The translations under genes were made by a program, and so were the position numbers. This document shows, one piece after another, positions 12,611 to 21,243 of a DNA stretch of 64,000 bases. Source of the DNA: Bradyrhizobium japonicum USDA 6. Its GTDB lineage: Bacteria; Pseudomonadota; Alphaproteobacteria; Rhizobiales; Xanthobacteraceae. Position 1 is the first letter of the stretch. Every line of letters begins with the position of its first letter. A model generated the notes under the pieces. That model was not told the DNA's origin, did not search any database, and saw only the letters and a list, made by a program, of their open reading frames with translations. The stretch is taken from NCBI RefSeq assembly GCF_000284375.1, contig NC_017249.1, forward strand, positions 8,735,001 through 8,799,000, in the 5' to 3' direction.

Positions 12611-12967
12611 TCACATCTCTATGATCGTCGCGCTCACTGTGGCTGCAAAATCTTGCGTCGCCAAGCAATACGACGGCGTATGCCCGCAGTGGGTCATTCG
12701 CTTCCAATTAGCCGCGTTTCGACCACCTGAAATGAGAGAAGCGACCCGCCCCATTAGTCGTTCACGCACAGCTCGGCGCGACCTTAGAGCTGGCTCGTTG
12801 CTCACAACAGTTCCGACTGTGCAAAGGTCGATCTGGCTTGAGCAACACTCCTTGGTCATCTGAAGAGCAATTTTCGTCTCAAAGCTTCGGCACTGCGCAG
12901 GTTGCTGAGCTATGCCGGCGCTCGTCGATAGTGCCAGGATCATGGTCGAAGGAAAGGTTGCCTTCAT
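12611..12967 (-). CDS. Possible small secreted cysteine-containing protein
   Basis: The 118-residue ORF begins MKATFPSTMILALSTSAGIA, a plausible signal peptide, and its product contains six cysteines. GAGGG lies just upstream and suits the second of two adjacent ATGs. It ends 41 bp before the binding-protein gene on the same strand. Against it, the 3' third overlaps a dispersed motif (12681-12696), so the C-terminus may be accidental or the gene truncated. No family recognised. Confidence 0.35.
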   Translation of the reverse strand: MKATFPSTMILALSTSAGIAQQPAQCRSFETKIALQMTKECCSSQIDLCTVGTVVSNEPALRSRRAVRERLMGRVASLISGGRNAANWKRMTHCGHTPSYCLATQDFAATVSATIIEM

Positions 12968-13416
12968 CATGCCCTCGCTCTCAAATAGTGGTGCACTCTA
13001 CAATTGATTGAACGGCAAAAATAGAGCGCGGCTGCTGCCAGATCGAAAGTCCGCTTAGGGTCGAATGCGGGCAATCGTCGGCCGAGGACGGAGCTTCCGC
13101 TATACACTTGAGACCAGGCATCCGCGCCAACGCACCGGCAGCGAAACCTGCTCGGCCCCTTCGACTATGGCAAGAACCGCTGCAACGCCGCCACCGGCCA
13201 CATGCAGGTCTGCGTCCCGCGCTGACGCGGTCTCGCTTCGGGCCTAATACCAGCGTCCGCCTTTCTCCGCATCGCGGACCTGAGTCGGGCGTCACGCGAT
13301 GGCGGCTTCACATCCCTTTTCACATCCCCTTGGCGCGCTTAACAGCTCGCTTACATTTTCCTCACTGGCAGCTTATTCTTGGGGTTGCAGAGGTGGCCCC
13401 TGAGAGGGAATGCAGC
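12968..13416. other. About 450-bp gap before the winged-helix/TPR regulator
   Basis: It contains the degenerate TGCCCGC-type motif (about 13049-13073). Around 13146-13226 one frame reads LLGPFDYGKNRCNAATGHM and ends shortly after at VCVPR and a stop, which resembles the tail of a small cysteine-rich secreted protein. I could not find a matching signal peptide in that frame, so it may be a decayed gene. The regulator's promoter should lie near the right end. Confidence 0.3.
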
Positions 13417-14979
13417 TTGCGGTTTCTTTTTGAGGATTACGAATTGGATACCGACAGGCGCGAACTGCAGCGCGCAACGGACGTGGTCGTTGTCGCCCCC
13501 CAAGTGTTCGATCTGCTTGAATACCTGATCCGAAACAGAGAGCGCGTCGTCAGCAAGGACGACCTCATCAACGCCGTTTGGAAGGGTCGCATCATTTCAG
13601 ATGCTGCGCTGACGACCCGGCTGAATGCCGCCCGGAGCGCAATCGGCGACACGGGTGAGAAACAGCACTTGATCAAGACATTGCCGCGCAAAGGCTTCCG
13701 CTTCGTGGGTGCAGTGCAGGAAGCCCGGAGGCTCGCGAATGAGACGGTGGGCACAGTCGAGCGAACCGGCGACACGCCGCCGCGCCTATCCATCGTCGTG
13801 CTACCCTTCACGAACCTGAGCGGTGATCGTGAGCAGGACTATTTCGTGGATGGCGTAACCGAGAGTTTGACCACGGACTTGTCGCGCATCGCTGGTTCAT
13901 TTGTAATCGCACGGAACAGCGCCGTCTCATACAAGGGTAGAGCCGTCGATGTACGGCAAGTCGGCCGCGAACTAAACGTTCGCTACGTGCTCGAAGGTTC
14001 AGTGCAACGCAGCGGCAAGCGGCTTCGGATGAACGTGCAGTTGATCGATGCTATTAGCGGCCAGCATCTTTGGGCCGAGCGCTTCGAGAAGTCTGTCGTC
14101 GACCTGTTCGACATGCAGGACGAAATCGTATCGAGGCTCGCCAATACATTAGGCGCCCAACTCGTCGAGGCTGAGGCGCGACGAGCCGAGCGTACGCTGC
14201 ATCCCGATGCGATCGACTTGTGCTTCCAGGGCCGGGCCTGGTTGATGAAGGGGATTAGCCTTGAATGCGTGACGCAAGCGCGGGGCTTCTTCGAACGCTC
14301 GCTGGAGTTCGATCCCGGCAACGTCGAAGCAATGATTGGCATGGCAAATGTTGATACGGTAGTTGGAGGTAGCTTTACGACGGATGATGGGCCCACGCGG
14401 CTCGCGGCGGCCGAGGCGATGGTGAACAAGGTATTGTCGATCAGGCCGAACAGTGCCTCAGCCCACATGGCTCGGGGTTGGGTCCAGACCTTTACGAACC
14501 GGGCCGCCCAAGGCATCCGTGAGTTCGAACATGCGTTGGCGCTGGCTCCGAATTTGGTCCACGCTCATGCTGCCCTTGGTTTCGCAAAATCCTACATAGG
14601 TTGCGCTACCGAGACCGAAGGCCATATACTCGAAGCTTTACGGCTCTCTCCTCGCGACGTTTTCGCCTACCAGTGGGCGTGTTTTGCGGGCGTGGCCAAG
14701 CTGCTGCTTGGTTCAGACGTCGAAGCCGTCAGTTGGCTGCGACGAAGCACCGAGGCGAACCGTAACTTTCATCTCGCTCATATATCGCTCGCCGCTGCCT
14801 TGGCCTTGACCGGCGCGCTCGATGAGGCGCGAACTGCTGCGAGAACGGGACTTGCGCTCAACTCAGGTTTCACCATTCGTCGCTTGCTCGCAGCTCAACA
14901 AAGCGACAATCCAATTTACCTTGCCGGGCTGCAGCGCTTGTGTGAAGGCTGGCGCCTCGCTGGCGTGCCGGAGGGGTGA
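13417..14979 (+). CDS. Winged-helix regulator with TolB-like and TPR domains
   Basis: An OmpR/CadC-type winged helix occupies about residues 1-98 (RFLFEDYELDTDRRELQR to PRKGFRFVG). A TolB/FlgO-like domain follows at about 120-240 (LSIVVLPFTNLSG, DYFVDGVTESLTTDLSRI, VRYVLEGSVQRSGKRLR). Tetratricopeptide-like helices fill about 255-500. No cyclase or membrane segment is present, so it is a cytoplasmic DNA-binding protein with a protein-interaction tail. The TTG at 13417 is chosen because GAGAGGG lies 8 nt before it and relatives begin at this point; an in-frame ATG at 13108 adds non-conserved residues. Its targets are unknown. Confidence 0.8.
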   Translation: MRFLFEDYELDTDRRELQRATDVVVVAPQVFDLLEYLIRNRERVVSKDDLINAVWKGRIISDAALTTRLNAARSAIGDTGEKQHLIKTLPRKGFRFVGAVQEARRLANETVGTVERTGDTPPRLSIVVLPFTNLSGDREQDYFVDGVTESLTTDLSRIAGSFVIARNSAVSYKGRAVDVRQVGRELNVRYVLEGSVQRSGKRLRMNVQLIDAISGQHLWAERFEKSVVDLFDMQDEIVSRLANTLGAQLVEAEARRAERTLHPDAIDLCFQGRAWLMKGISLECVTQARGFFERSLEFDPGNVEAMIGMANVDTVVGGSFTTDDGPTRLAAAEAMVNKVLSIRPNSASAHMARGWVQTFTNRAAQGIREFEHALALAPNLVHAHAALGFAKSYIGCATETEGHILEALRLSPRDVFAYQWACFAGVAKLLLGSDVEAVSWLRRSTEANRNFHLAHISLAAALALTGALDEARTAARTGLALNSGFTIRRLLAAQQSDNPIYLAGLQRLCEGWRLAGVPEG

Positions 14980-15066
14980 TGTCGCCTTTGGGGTCACGGA
15001 TCGCGCTGCGCGCCATCCGGGCTACGATGCCGTCGCGTCGAGGAGCGACGACGGCTGCGACACACT

Positions 15067-15148
15067 CCGTCATTGCGAGCGCAGCGAAGCAATCCGGCAT
15101 CTTTCCGCAGAGACAGCCTGGATTGCTTCGCTGCGCTCGCAATGACGG
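15067..15148. repeat. Intergenic palindromic repeat, GTCATTGCGAG family, copy 1
   Basis: The two arms (15067-15095 and 15120-15148) are perfect 29-bp inverted copies around a 24-nt loop, beginning CCGTCATTGCGAGCG. A related imperfect copy lies at 45939-46024. It follows the regulator's stop and could act as a terminator stem. Confidence 0.85.
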
Positions 15149-15166
15149 TGAGGATGCAGCCGTGCA

Positions 15167-15760
15167 CTACTCGATAATCGGCACATGCCTCGCCACGTCG
15201 CGCGGCGCCGTGCCGTCGAGGCGCGGATCGTCCGCAATTTCGATCTGGCGGCGGAACGGGCGGAAGCCGGAGCGCTGGTAGAACGCCACGGCCGAGGGAT
15301 GGTCGAAGGTGCAGGTGTGCACCCAGACGCGGCGCAGATCGCGTGACCATGCGAGCTCCAGCGCGCGGTTCATCAGGAAGCGGGCGGCGCCCGTCCCGAT
15401 CAATCCAGCGGTGACACCGAAATAGACCAGCTCGCACTGGCCGGCCTCGCGAAAATCCAGTTCCAGCAGGCCTTCGTCGCGACCGTCCACGACGAGGGCA
15501 TACACCTCGACACCTGGCGCGTGGATGATCGTAGCAAGCTCCCCATCATTCAGGCGCGCACGCGAAAACCACAGCCACTCCTCGCCGACGCGGCGATGGA
15601 GATCGCGATACCAATGAAGCGCGGGCGCGTCGACCTTGCGCAAGGACCACGCGCCTGGAGGATCGTCGCGGCGCGCGGGAGGTGCGGTCATCTCCAGATG
15701 GGTGACGACCGCGGCGATCTTGCCGGGGGGGATGTCGGAATAACCGTTGGGGATGATCAT
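15167..15760 (-). CDS. GNAT family N-acetyltransferase
   Basis: The 197-residue protein has a C-terminal GNAT fold with YFGVTAGLIGTGAARFLM, which fits the acetyl-CoA-binding motif A region, and VWVHTCTFDHPSAVAFYQRSG, the usual last strand and helix. The N-terminal 60 residues are specific to this subgroup. The ATG at 15760 gives MIIPNGYSDIPPGKIAAV; the longer frame to 15838 is dropped because its Arg-rich start lies in a repeat element. The substrate cannot be told from sequence. Confidence 0.85.
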   Translation of the reverse strand: MIIPNGYSDIPPGKIAAVVTHLEMTAPPARRDDPPGAWSLRKVDAPALHWYRDLHRRVGEEWLWFSRARLNDGELATIIHAPGVEVYALVVDGRDEGLLELDFREAGQCELVYFGVTAGLIGTGAARFLMNRALELAWSRDLRRVWVHTCTFDHPSAVAFYQRSGFRPFRRQIEIADDPRLDGTAPRDVARHVPIIE

Positions 15761-15798
15761 GGGGCCTCTCGGAAAGACATGGCGAACAGCTCGCTTGC

Positions 15799-15920
15799 GG
15801 CCCATCCTTCGAGACGCCCGCCTACAGCGGGCCCTCAAGATGAGGTCGCGTTTCGCGGCGGGATATCAGACCCTCATGGCGAGGAGCCCGCCTGACCGGG
15901 CGTCTCGAACCATGCAGGCC
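15799..15920. repeat. Intergenic repeat, CATCCTTCGAGACGCCC family, copy 1
   Basis: The sequence runs from CCATCCTTCGAGACGCCCGC to TCTCGAACCATGCAGGCC. It matches a second copy at 61070-61190 and fills most of the gap between the acetyltransferase and the acylase gene. Confidence 0.8.
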
Positions 15921-15954
15921 GTGCTCTTCCGGCACTCTCCAGCCAACAAGTCGC

Positions 15955-18402
15955 TCATCGCGGCGTCAAAATGATCGCTTCCGCGGTCGCGGCTTCGACG
16001 GCCGGGCGGCTGTACAGCAGCGGGACGTATTGGCCCGTTGCCCAGAGCGGAGCGAGGTCGCGGTAATGGGCGCTGAAGGGATCGCCGGATTGGCCGGGCG
16101 TGTTGATGGTGCGGCTCGCATCCCAATTGCCGACGTCGAGCACCATGCGGAACGACGCGCCGGCGAACAACTGGTAATCGGCGCGGCGATAGGTGGCCGC
16201 GCGCGGCACGTTGGCGGCACCGCCATAGGCGAGCGGACCGACCGAGAGCTGCGCGGCGGTGGCCTTGTCGGCGAGCGGCATCAAGGCATGGTCGAATTTC
16301 GCGACATGCAGCCGGCCCCAGCGCCAGGTCGAGGCATCTGGCCCGAGCTTGCCCGTGACGTCGGCCACCGCGGCGCCGAGGCTGTCGCGCAGGATCTGGT
16401 CACGCGCGGCAGCGGGATCGGCGCCGAACGACGCATCCGGGGATTCCAGATAGGCGACGAGCGCCGAAATGCTCGACGCCTCCGGCGCGATCAAATCGGC
16501 GGCCTTGGGCGCGGTGGTCTTCAGCAGCACCGGCCCAAGATGATTGGCGATCCAGACCTCGAACACGGCGGCTGCCGCGCTGTCGGCGGCATCGCGCGCG
16601 TCCCATGGCTTGAGCAGATCGAGACCCTTCTTCACATTGGGATCGTCGGAGGTGAGCGGCTGCAACAGCTTGACGAGGCGCCGCCCCAGCATCGCGGTGT
16701 CGTCGTTCTGCAAATCCATGGCGTCGGCGAGCGTCACCTTGCTGTTGGCCGCGAGCACCTCGGTGATGCGTTGCCAGCGCGCGCTGTCGGACCATTCGAA
16801 CCCGACCTTGCGTTCGGCTACCGGGTAATCGGCCGGCAGGTTCATCTGGTTGGCGGTGGCGAGAAAGCCCTGCTTCGGCTGATAGGCTTTCGGCAATTCG
16901 TCGAGCGAGAGAAAGCCCTGCCACTCATAGCGGCCGTCGCCCGGCACCGGCATCAGGCCGTCGAAGTTGGCGCGGCGCGGCGTCTTGCCGGCGGCAACCC
17001 AGCCGATATTGCCGCGGGTGTCGGCATAGACCTGGTTCTCCGACGGCGCGCCCCAGCGGCGCATGGCGGCGAGGAAGCCGTTCCAGTCCTTCGCGGTCAT
17101 GTAATCGGACGAGCCGAAATAGGCTGACGTGCCGGGCTCGAACCAGATCGAGCGCACCGCGAAGGCGCGCTTGTTGCCATCGTCGACATAGATCACCGGA
17201 CCGTGCCGGGTGAACTTCAGCTCGAGGTCGCGATCGGCCTCGCCTTTGACCTGCTCGGTCTCGTGCACGACGCGCATGTCCTCCCAGCCATTGCTGTAGC
17301 GGTACTGGTTGGGGTTTTGCGGATTGAGCTCGTAGACGTAGAGGTCTTCCTGGTCGACGTTGAAGATGGTGAGGCCGAACGCGATGGTGCCGTTGTGGCC
17401 GATCGAGATGCCGGGCAGCGCCGGCTCGCCGGCGCCGATCACGGAGAGGCCCGGCGCGTTGAGGCCGACGATGTAGCGCAGCGAGGGCACGCTGTGCTCG
17501 CGATGCGGATCGTTGGCGAGGATCGGGCGGCCCGTCGCAGTGCGCGAGGCCGCGATCACCCAATTGTTGGAGCCGATGGTGTCGCGCTGCTGGTCGGCCT
17601 CGGTGAGGTATTTGTCGGGATCGTGGGCGAGTGCGGCCTGCTTGTCCTTCGGCGCCGCGAAGGCCACCGGGCGGGTCGCGAGATCGTAGGCCGCGAGCAC
17701 GGCCTTCGGCACGCCGCAGGGGTCGAGCCCATCGGGGACTTTCGTGGTCCATGCCGGTTCGAGCTTGACGCGGAAACGATCGGCATCGAGGCCGGCCGCG
17801 CAGGCGACCAGCGAGCGCTTGACCTCGGAGGCGACGTTGCGCGTCAGGCCGTGGCTGCGAATGCGGACGACGTCATCCGCCGTCCACGGATCAGGCATGG
17901 TGCCGGCGATCCTGAACTCGATCGGCAGCGGACGCTTTCCCGCCCGCACATCGGCGACATAGGCATTGACGCCGGCGACGAACGCGTCCGCATAGGTCTT
18001 CGCCTTGGGGCCGTAGGCCGCCCATTCCGCGTTCATGTCGCCGCGATAGAGAAACAGCCGCAGCGCCTTGTCCTGCTCGGCATAGGCCGGGCCGAAATCC
18101 TTTGCGAGCAGGCCGAGCCCGCGCTTGCGCCAGAGATCGATCTGCCAGAGCCGGTCGCGCGCGGCGTTGAAACCTTGCAGGAAGAACAGGTCGTGCTCGT
18201 TGCCGGCATAGATATGCGGGATGCCCCAGACGTCGACCAGGATCTGGGCGGGGGCGTCGAGGCCGGCGACATCGGTCTTGAGCTGCCGCGCACTGCCGAG
18301 CGGGTTCGGCTTGTCGCGCGCGATGGCTGTCGAGGTCAGCAGCGCGGCGCAGATGACTGCGCCGCCGAGTTTTTGGATGACCCGGTTGAGATCCGTGTTC
18401 AT
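15955..18402 (-). CDS. Penicillin acylase family protein (peptidase S45, Ntn hydrolase)
   Basis: An 815-residue precursor with a signal peptide (GGAVICAALLTSTAIA) targeting the periplasm. The family cleaves itself before a nucleophile serine; here IGSNNWVIAASR supplies that Ser-Asn-Asn-Trp site at about residue 280. The upstream part is the alpha chain plus linker and the C-terminal part the beta chain. NDPHREHSVPSLRYIV and FGLTIFNVDQEDLYVY are typical of the S45 core. The family hydrolyses amide bonds in penicillins, aculeacin or acyl-homoserine lactones; specificity here is unknown. It is separated from glpK by a repeat. Confidence 0.88.
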   Translation of the reverse strand: MNTDLNRVIQKLGGAVICAALLTSTAIARDKPNPLGSARQLKTDVAGLDAPAQILVDVWGIPHIYAGNEHDLFFLQGFNAARDRLWQIDLWRKRGLGLLAKDFGPAYAEQDKALRLFLYRGDMNAEWAAYGPKAKTYADAFVAGVNAYVADVRAGKRPLPIEFRIAGTMPDPWTADDVVRIRSHGLTRNVASEVKRSLVACAAGLDADRFRVKLEPAWTTKVPDGLDPCGVPKAVLAAYDLATRPVAFAAPKDKQAALAHDPDKYLTEADQQRDTIGSNNWVIAASRTATGRPILANDPHREHSVPSLRYIVGLNAPGLSVIGAGEPALPGISIGHNGTIAFGLTIFNVDQEDLYVYELNPQNPNQYRYSNGWEDMRVVHETEQVKGEADRDLELKFTRHGPVIYVDDGNKRAFAVRSIWFEPGTSAYFGSSDYMTAKDWNGFLAAMRRWGAPSENQVYADTRGNIGWVAAGKTPRRANFDGLMPVPGDGRYEWQGFLSLDELPKAYQPKQGFLATANQMNLPADYPVAERKVGFEWSDSARWQRITEVLAANSKVTLADAMDLQNDDTAMLGRRLVKLLQPLTSDDPNVKKGLDLLKPWDARDAADSAAAAVFEVWIANHLGPVLLKTTAPKAADLIAPEASSISALVAYLESPDASFGADPAAARDQILRDSLGAAVADVTGKLGPDASTWRWGRLHVAKFDHALMPLADKATAAQLSVGPLAYGGAANVPRAATYRRADYQLFAGASFRMVLDVGNWDASRTINTPGQSGDPFSAHYRDLAPLWATGQYVPLLYSRPAVEAATAEAIILTPR

Positions 18403-18433
18403 TGTCGTTCTCCCGTTGTTGTTATTTTAGTCC

Positions 18434-18516
18434 GTAGCCCGGATGGAGCGAAGCGTAATCCGGGAATCTTGCTCGTGGAGAAAACCCCGGATTACGCTGC
18501 GCTCCATCCGGGCCAC
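18434..18516. repeat. Intergenic palindromic repeat, GTAGCCCGGATGGAGCG family
   Basis: The left arm (18434-18464) begins GTAGCCCGGATGGAGCGAAG and pairs with the right arm (18485-18516), which ends CTCCATCCGGGCCAC. It lies between glpK and the acylase gene. Confidence 0.8.
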
Positions 18517-18526
18517 AAGAATCCGA

Positions 18527-20032
18527 CTATCCCTCCCCCTCGTCGCTCGCGAGCACGCCCTTCACCGCCCTCGCCCAACCCGCGAGCTTCCGCTCCCGCG
18601 TCGCCTGGCTCATGTTCGGCTTGAAGCGATGCTCGAGGCGCCAATTGTCGGCGAACTTCGTCGGCTCGGGATAGACGCCGGCCTGGAGGCCGGCGAGGTA
18701 CGCAGCGCCCAGCGCCGTGGTCTCCTGGATCACGGGCCGATCGACCGGTGCGTCCAAGAGATCGGCGAGGCGCTGCATGGTCCAGTCGGAGGCGGTCATG
18801 CCGCCGTCGACGCGCAGCACGACGCTCGCGACTTCCGAGCTCGGCCAGTCCGCGCGCATCGCGGCCCAGAGGTCGAAGGTCTGGTAACACACGCTCTCCA
18901 GCGCGGCGTGCGCGAGCTCCGCCGGGCCGGTGTTGCGGGTGAGGCCGAACAGCGCGCCGCGCACCCGCGGATTCCAGTAGGGCGCGCCCATGCCGACGAA
19001 GGCGGGGACCAGATAGACGCTCTGCATGGAGTCCGACTGATCAGCAAGAGGTCCGGTCTCGGCAGCGTGCTTGATGATGCCGAGGCCGTCGCGCAGCCAC
19101 TGCACCGCCGAGCCTGCGACGAAGATCGAGCCTTCGAGGGCGTAGGTGCGCTTGCCGTCGAGCTGATAGGCGACGGTGGTGAGCAGCTTGTTCTTGGAGA
19201 CGACCGGCGTGGTCCCGGTGTTGAGCAGGGCAAAGCAGCCGGTGCCGTAGGTGGACTTCATCATGCCCGGTCGGAAACAGGCCTGGCCGATGGTCGCGGC
19301 CTGCTGGTCGCCGGCAATGCCTGAGATCGCGATCGCGCCGCCGAACAGGTCCGGCGTGCTCTCGCCGAAGCGGGCGGAGGAATCCTTCACCTCGGGCAGC
19401 ATCGAGCGCGGCACGCCGATGATCTCCAAGAGCTCGTCGTCCCACTGGCCCGTGTGGATGTTGAACAGCAGCGTGCGCGAGGCGTTGGTGGCGTCGGTGG
19501 CGTGCACCTTGCCGCCGGTGAGGCGCCAGAGCAGATAGCAGTCGACGGTGCCGAACATCAATTCGCCGCGCGCGGCCCGCGCCCGTGCGCCGGGAACGTG
19601 GTCGAGGATCCAGGCGACCTTGGTGCCCGAGAAATAGGGATCGATGATCAGGCCGGTCTTCTGCGAGATCACGGGCTCGCGGCCTTCTGCTTTCAATTTC
19701 GCGCAGATGTCGGCGGTGCGGCGGTCCTGCCAGACGATGGCGCGGTGCACGGCCTGGCCCGTGGCGCGGTCCCACACCACGGTGGTCTCGCGCTGGTTGG
19801 TGATGCCGATCGCGGCGATGTCCTTTGCGGTGATGCCGGCCTGCTCGATCGCGTCGCGGCAGACCATCACGGTCGAGGTCCAGATGTCCTCCGGCTCGTG
19901 CTCGACCCAGCCCGAGGCCGGAAAATGCTGCGGAAACTCCTGCTGCGCGCGGGCGGCAATCGAGATGTCACTGCGAAAAACGATGGCGCGCGACGAGGTG
20001 GTGCCCTGGTCGATGGCGAGGACGAAAGACAT
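18527..20032 (-). CDS. glpK: Glycerol kinase
   Basis: Phosphorylates glycerol to glycerol-3-phosphate in the cytoplasm. The 501-residue length is standard. FGGY-kinase signatures are visible: the phosphate-binding [13 protein letters not shown] at residues 7-19, [26 protein letters not shown] and [12 protein letters not shown]. The ATG at 20032 ([10 protein letters not shown]) is chosen over the longer frame to 20080 because it places the ATP-binding loop as in known GlpK. No glp transporter or dehydrogenase is adjacent, so it appears as a lone gene. Confidence 0.95.
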   Translation of the reverse strand: MSFVLAIDQGTTSSRAIVFRSDISIAARAQQEFPQHFPASGWVEHEPEDIWTSTVMVCRDAIEQAGITAKDIAAIGITNQRETTVVWDRATGQAVHRAIVWQDRRTADICAKLKAEGREPVISQKTGLIIDPYFSGTKVAWILDHVPGARARAARGELMFGTVDCYLLWRLTGGKVHATDATNASRTLLFNIHTGQWDDELLEIIGVPRSMLPEVKDSSARFGESTPDLFGGAIAISGIAGDQQAATIGQACFRPGMMKSTYGTGCFALLNTGTTPVVSKNKLLTTVAYQLDGKRTYALEGSIFVAGSAVQWLRDGLGIIKHAAETGPLADQSDSMQSVYLVPAFVGMGAPYWNPRVRGALFGLTRNTGPAELAHAALESVCYQTFDLWAAMRADWPSSEVASVVLRVDGGMTASDWTMQRLADLLDAPVDRPVIQETTALGAAYLAGLQAGVYPEPTKFADNWRLEHRFKPNMSQATRERKLAGWARAVKGVLASDEGEG

Positions 20033-20127
20033 GGAAGCTACCTTGGCGTTTCCCTGAGAGGGGTCATTGTGTCGCGCCAAAGGGAGCGGATTAGGGCGGG
20101 AAGGTCAAGATTGGATGCGGGGGCACG

Positions 20128-20295
20128 ATCCCCTTACCTTCTCCCCTTGCGGGAGAAGGTGGCGCGCGAAGCGCGCCGGATGAGGGTATGTTTCGGCGAA
20201 TTCAGCAGGAGGAGATTCACTCGCGGAGAGATACCCCTCACCCGTCTCGCCGCTTCGCGGCGATCCACCCTCTCCCTCAACAAGGGGGAGAGGGA
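20128..20295. repeat. Intergenic repeat, CTCTCCC/GGGAGAG family, copy 1
   Basis: Paired boxes CTTCTCCCCTTGCGGGAGAAGG and a CCTCTCCC...GGGGGAGAGGG end enclose a GCCGGATGAGGG core and GCGGAGAGATACCCCTCACCC. Related elements lie at 43441-43606, 48690-48840 and 58155-58290. It fills the space between glpK and the SDR gene. Confidence 0.8.
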
Positions 20296-20301
20296 AGAAC
20301 C

Positions 20302-21075
20302 CTACACCGCGGCCGTCGTCACGCCGCCGTCGATGACGATGGTCTGGCCGGTCATGAAGCTCGAAGCGTCGGAGGCTAGGTAGGCCACTGCGCCGGCGAT
20401 TTCGTCGGGTTCGCCGATGCGGCGAAGGGGCGTGGTGGCGGTGCGGCGCTTGAGGTTGGCTTCGTCTTCCCACAGCGCGCGGGCGAAATCGGTCTTGACG
20501 AGGCCGGGCGCGATGCAGTTGACGCGGACGCCTTTCGGGCCCCATTCGCCGGCGAGCGAGCGGCACAGCGCGAAGTCGGCGGCCTTGGAGATGCCGTAGG
20601 CGCCGATCACGGTCGAGCCGCGCAGCCCCCCGATCGAGGAGATGATGACGACGGAGCCGTTGCCGCGCTCGGCCATTTGCGGGATCGCCAGCGCGGAGAG
20701 CCAGATGTTGCTCTTGACGTTGCTGCCCATGATCTTGTCGAAGGCCTCGTCGGTGATGTCGAGCAGCGGGCCGTAATACGGATTCACCGCGGCGTTGCAG
20801 ACGAGGATATCGATCTTGCCGTAGTGCTTGATCGTGCCCGCGATCAGCGCCTCGACCTCGGCCTTGCGCGCGATGTTGCAGGGAATGACGATCGCATCGC
20901 CACCGGCCGCGATGATGCCGTCGGCGACTTCCTTGCAGGCGTCCGCTTTCCGCGATGACACCACGACCTTGGCGCCGAGTTTTGCGAGCAGCTCCGCCGA
21001 AGAGCGGCCGATGCCGCGGCTGGAGCCGGTGACGATCGCGACCTTGCCGGTGAGATCGAACGGGGTGTTCTTCAT
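20302..21075 (-). CDS. SDR family oxidoreductase (last gene of the pim-type cluster)
   Basis: The 257-residue classical short-chain dehydrogenase has the cofactor motif TGSSRGIGRS (residues 17-26), the NAAVNPYYGP segment, Ser in IISSIGG and the catalytic Tyr-Lys pair in YGISKAA. The C-terminal MTGQTIVIDGG is typical. It is the last gene on the minus strand after the two acyl-CoA dehydrogenases, so oxidation of a hydroxy intermediate in dicarboxylate or fatty-acid breakdown is plausible. I did not assign a pimE symbol because I cannot show that correspondence. Confidence 0.85.
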   Translation of the reverse strand: MKNTPFDLTGKVAIVTGSSRGIGRSSAELLAKLGAKVVVSSRKADACKEVADGIIAAGGDAIVIPCNIARKAEVEALIAGTIKHYGKIDILVCNAAVNPYYGPLLDITDEAFDKIMGSNVKSNIWLSALAIPQMAERGNGSVVIISSIGGLRGSTVIGAYGISKAADFALCRSLAGEWGPKGVRVNCIAPGLVKTDFARALWEDEANLKRRTATTPLRRIGEPDEIAGAVAYLASDASSFMTGQTIVIDGGVTTAAV

Positions 21076-21138
21076 TGTTGTTGGGCTCCGCTGATTCCAT
21101 TTAATCGATGTCATCGCCCGGCCTTGTGCGCAATTGCG

Positions 21139-21234
21139 CACTGGATCGGGCGATCCAGTATTCCAGAGACGGCGCGGCCGGAATCGAAAGGCCGCGGCGT
21201 ACTGGATCCCCCGCTTTCGCGGGGAATGACAGTC
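21139..21234. repeat. Intergenic repeat, CCAGTA/TACTGG family, copy 1
   Basis: It contains CGATCCAGTATTCCAGAG, a spacer, then GTACTGGATCCCCCGC and CGGGGAATGACAG. Related copies lie at 22436-22542 and 39063-39168. It fills the gap between the SDR gene and pimD. Confidence 0.75.
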
Positions 21235-21243
21235 ATCGTGTGG

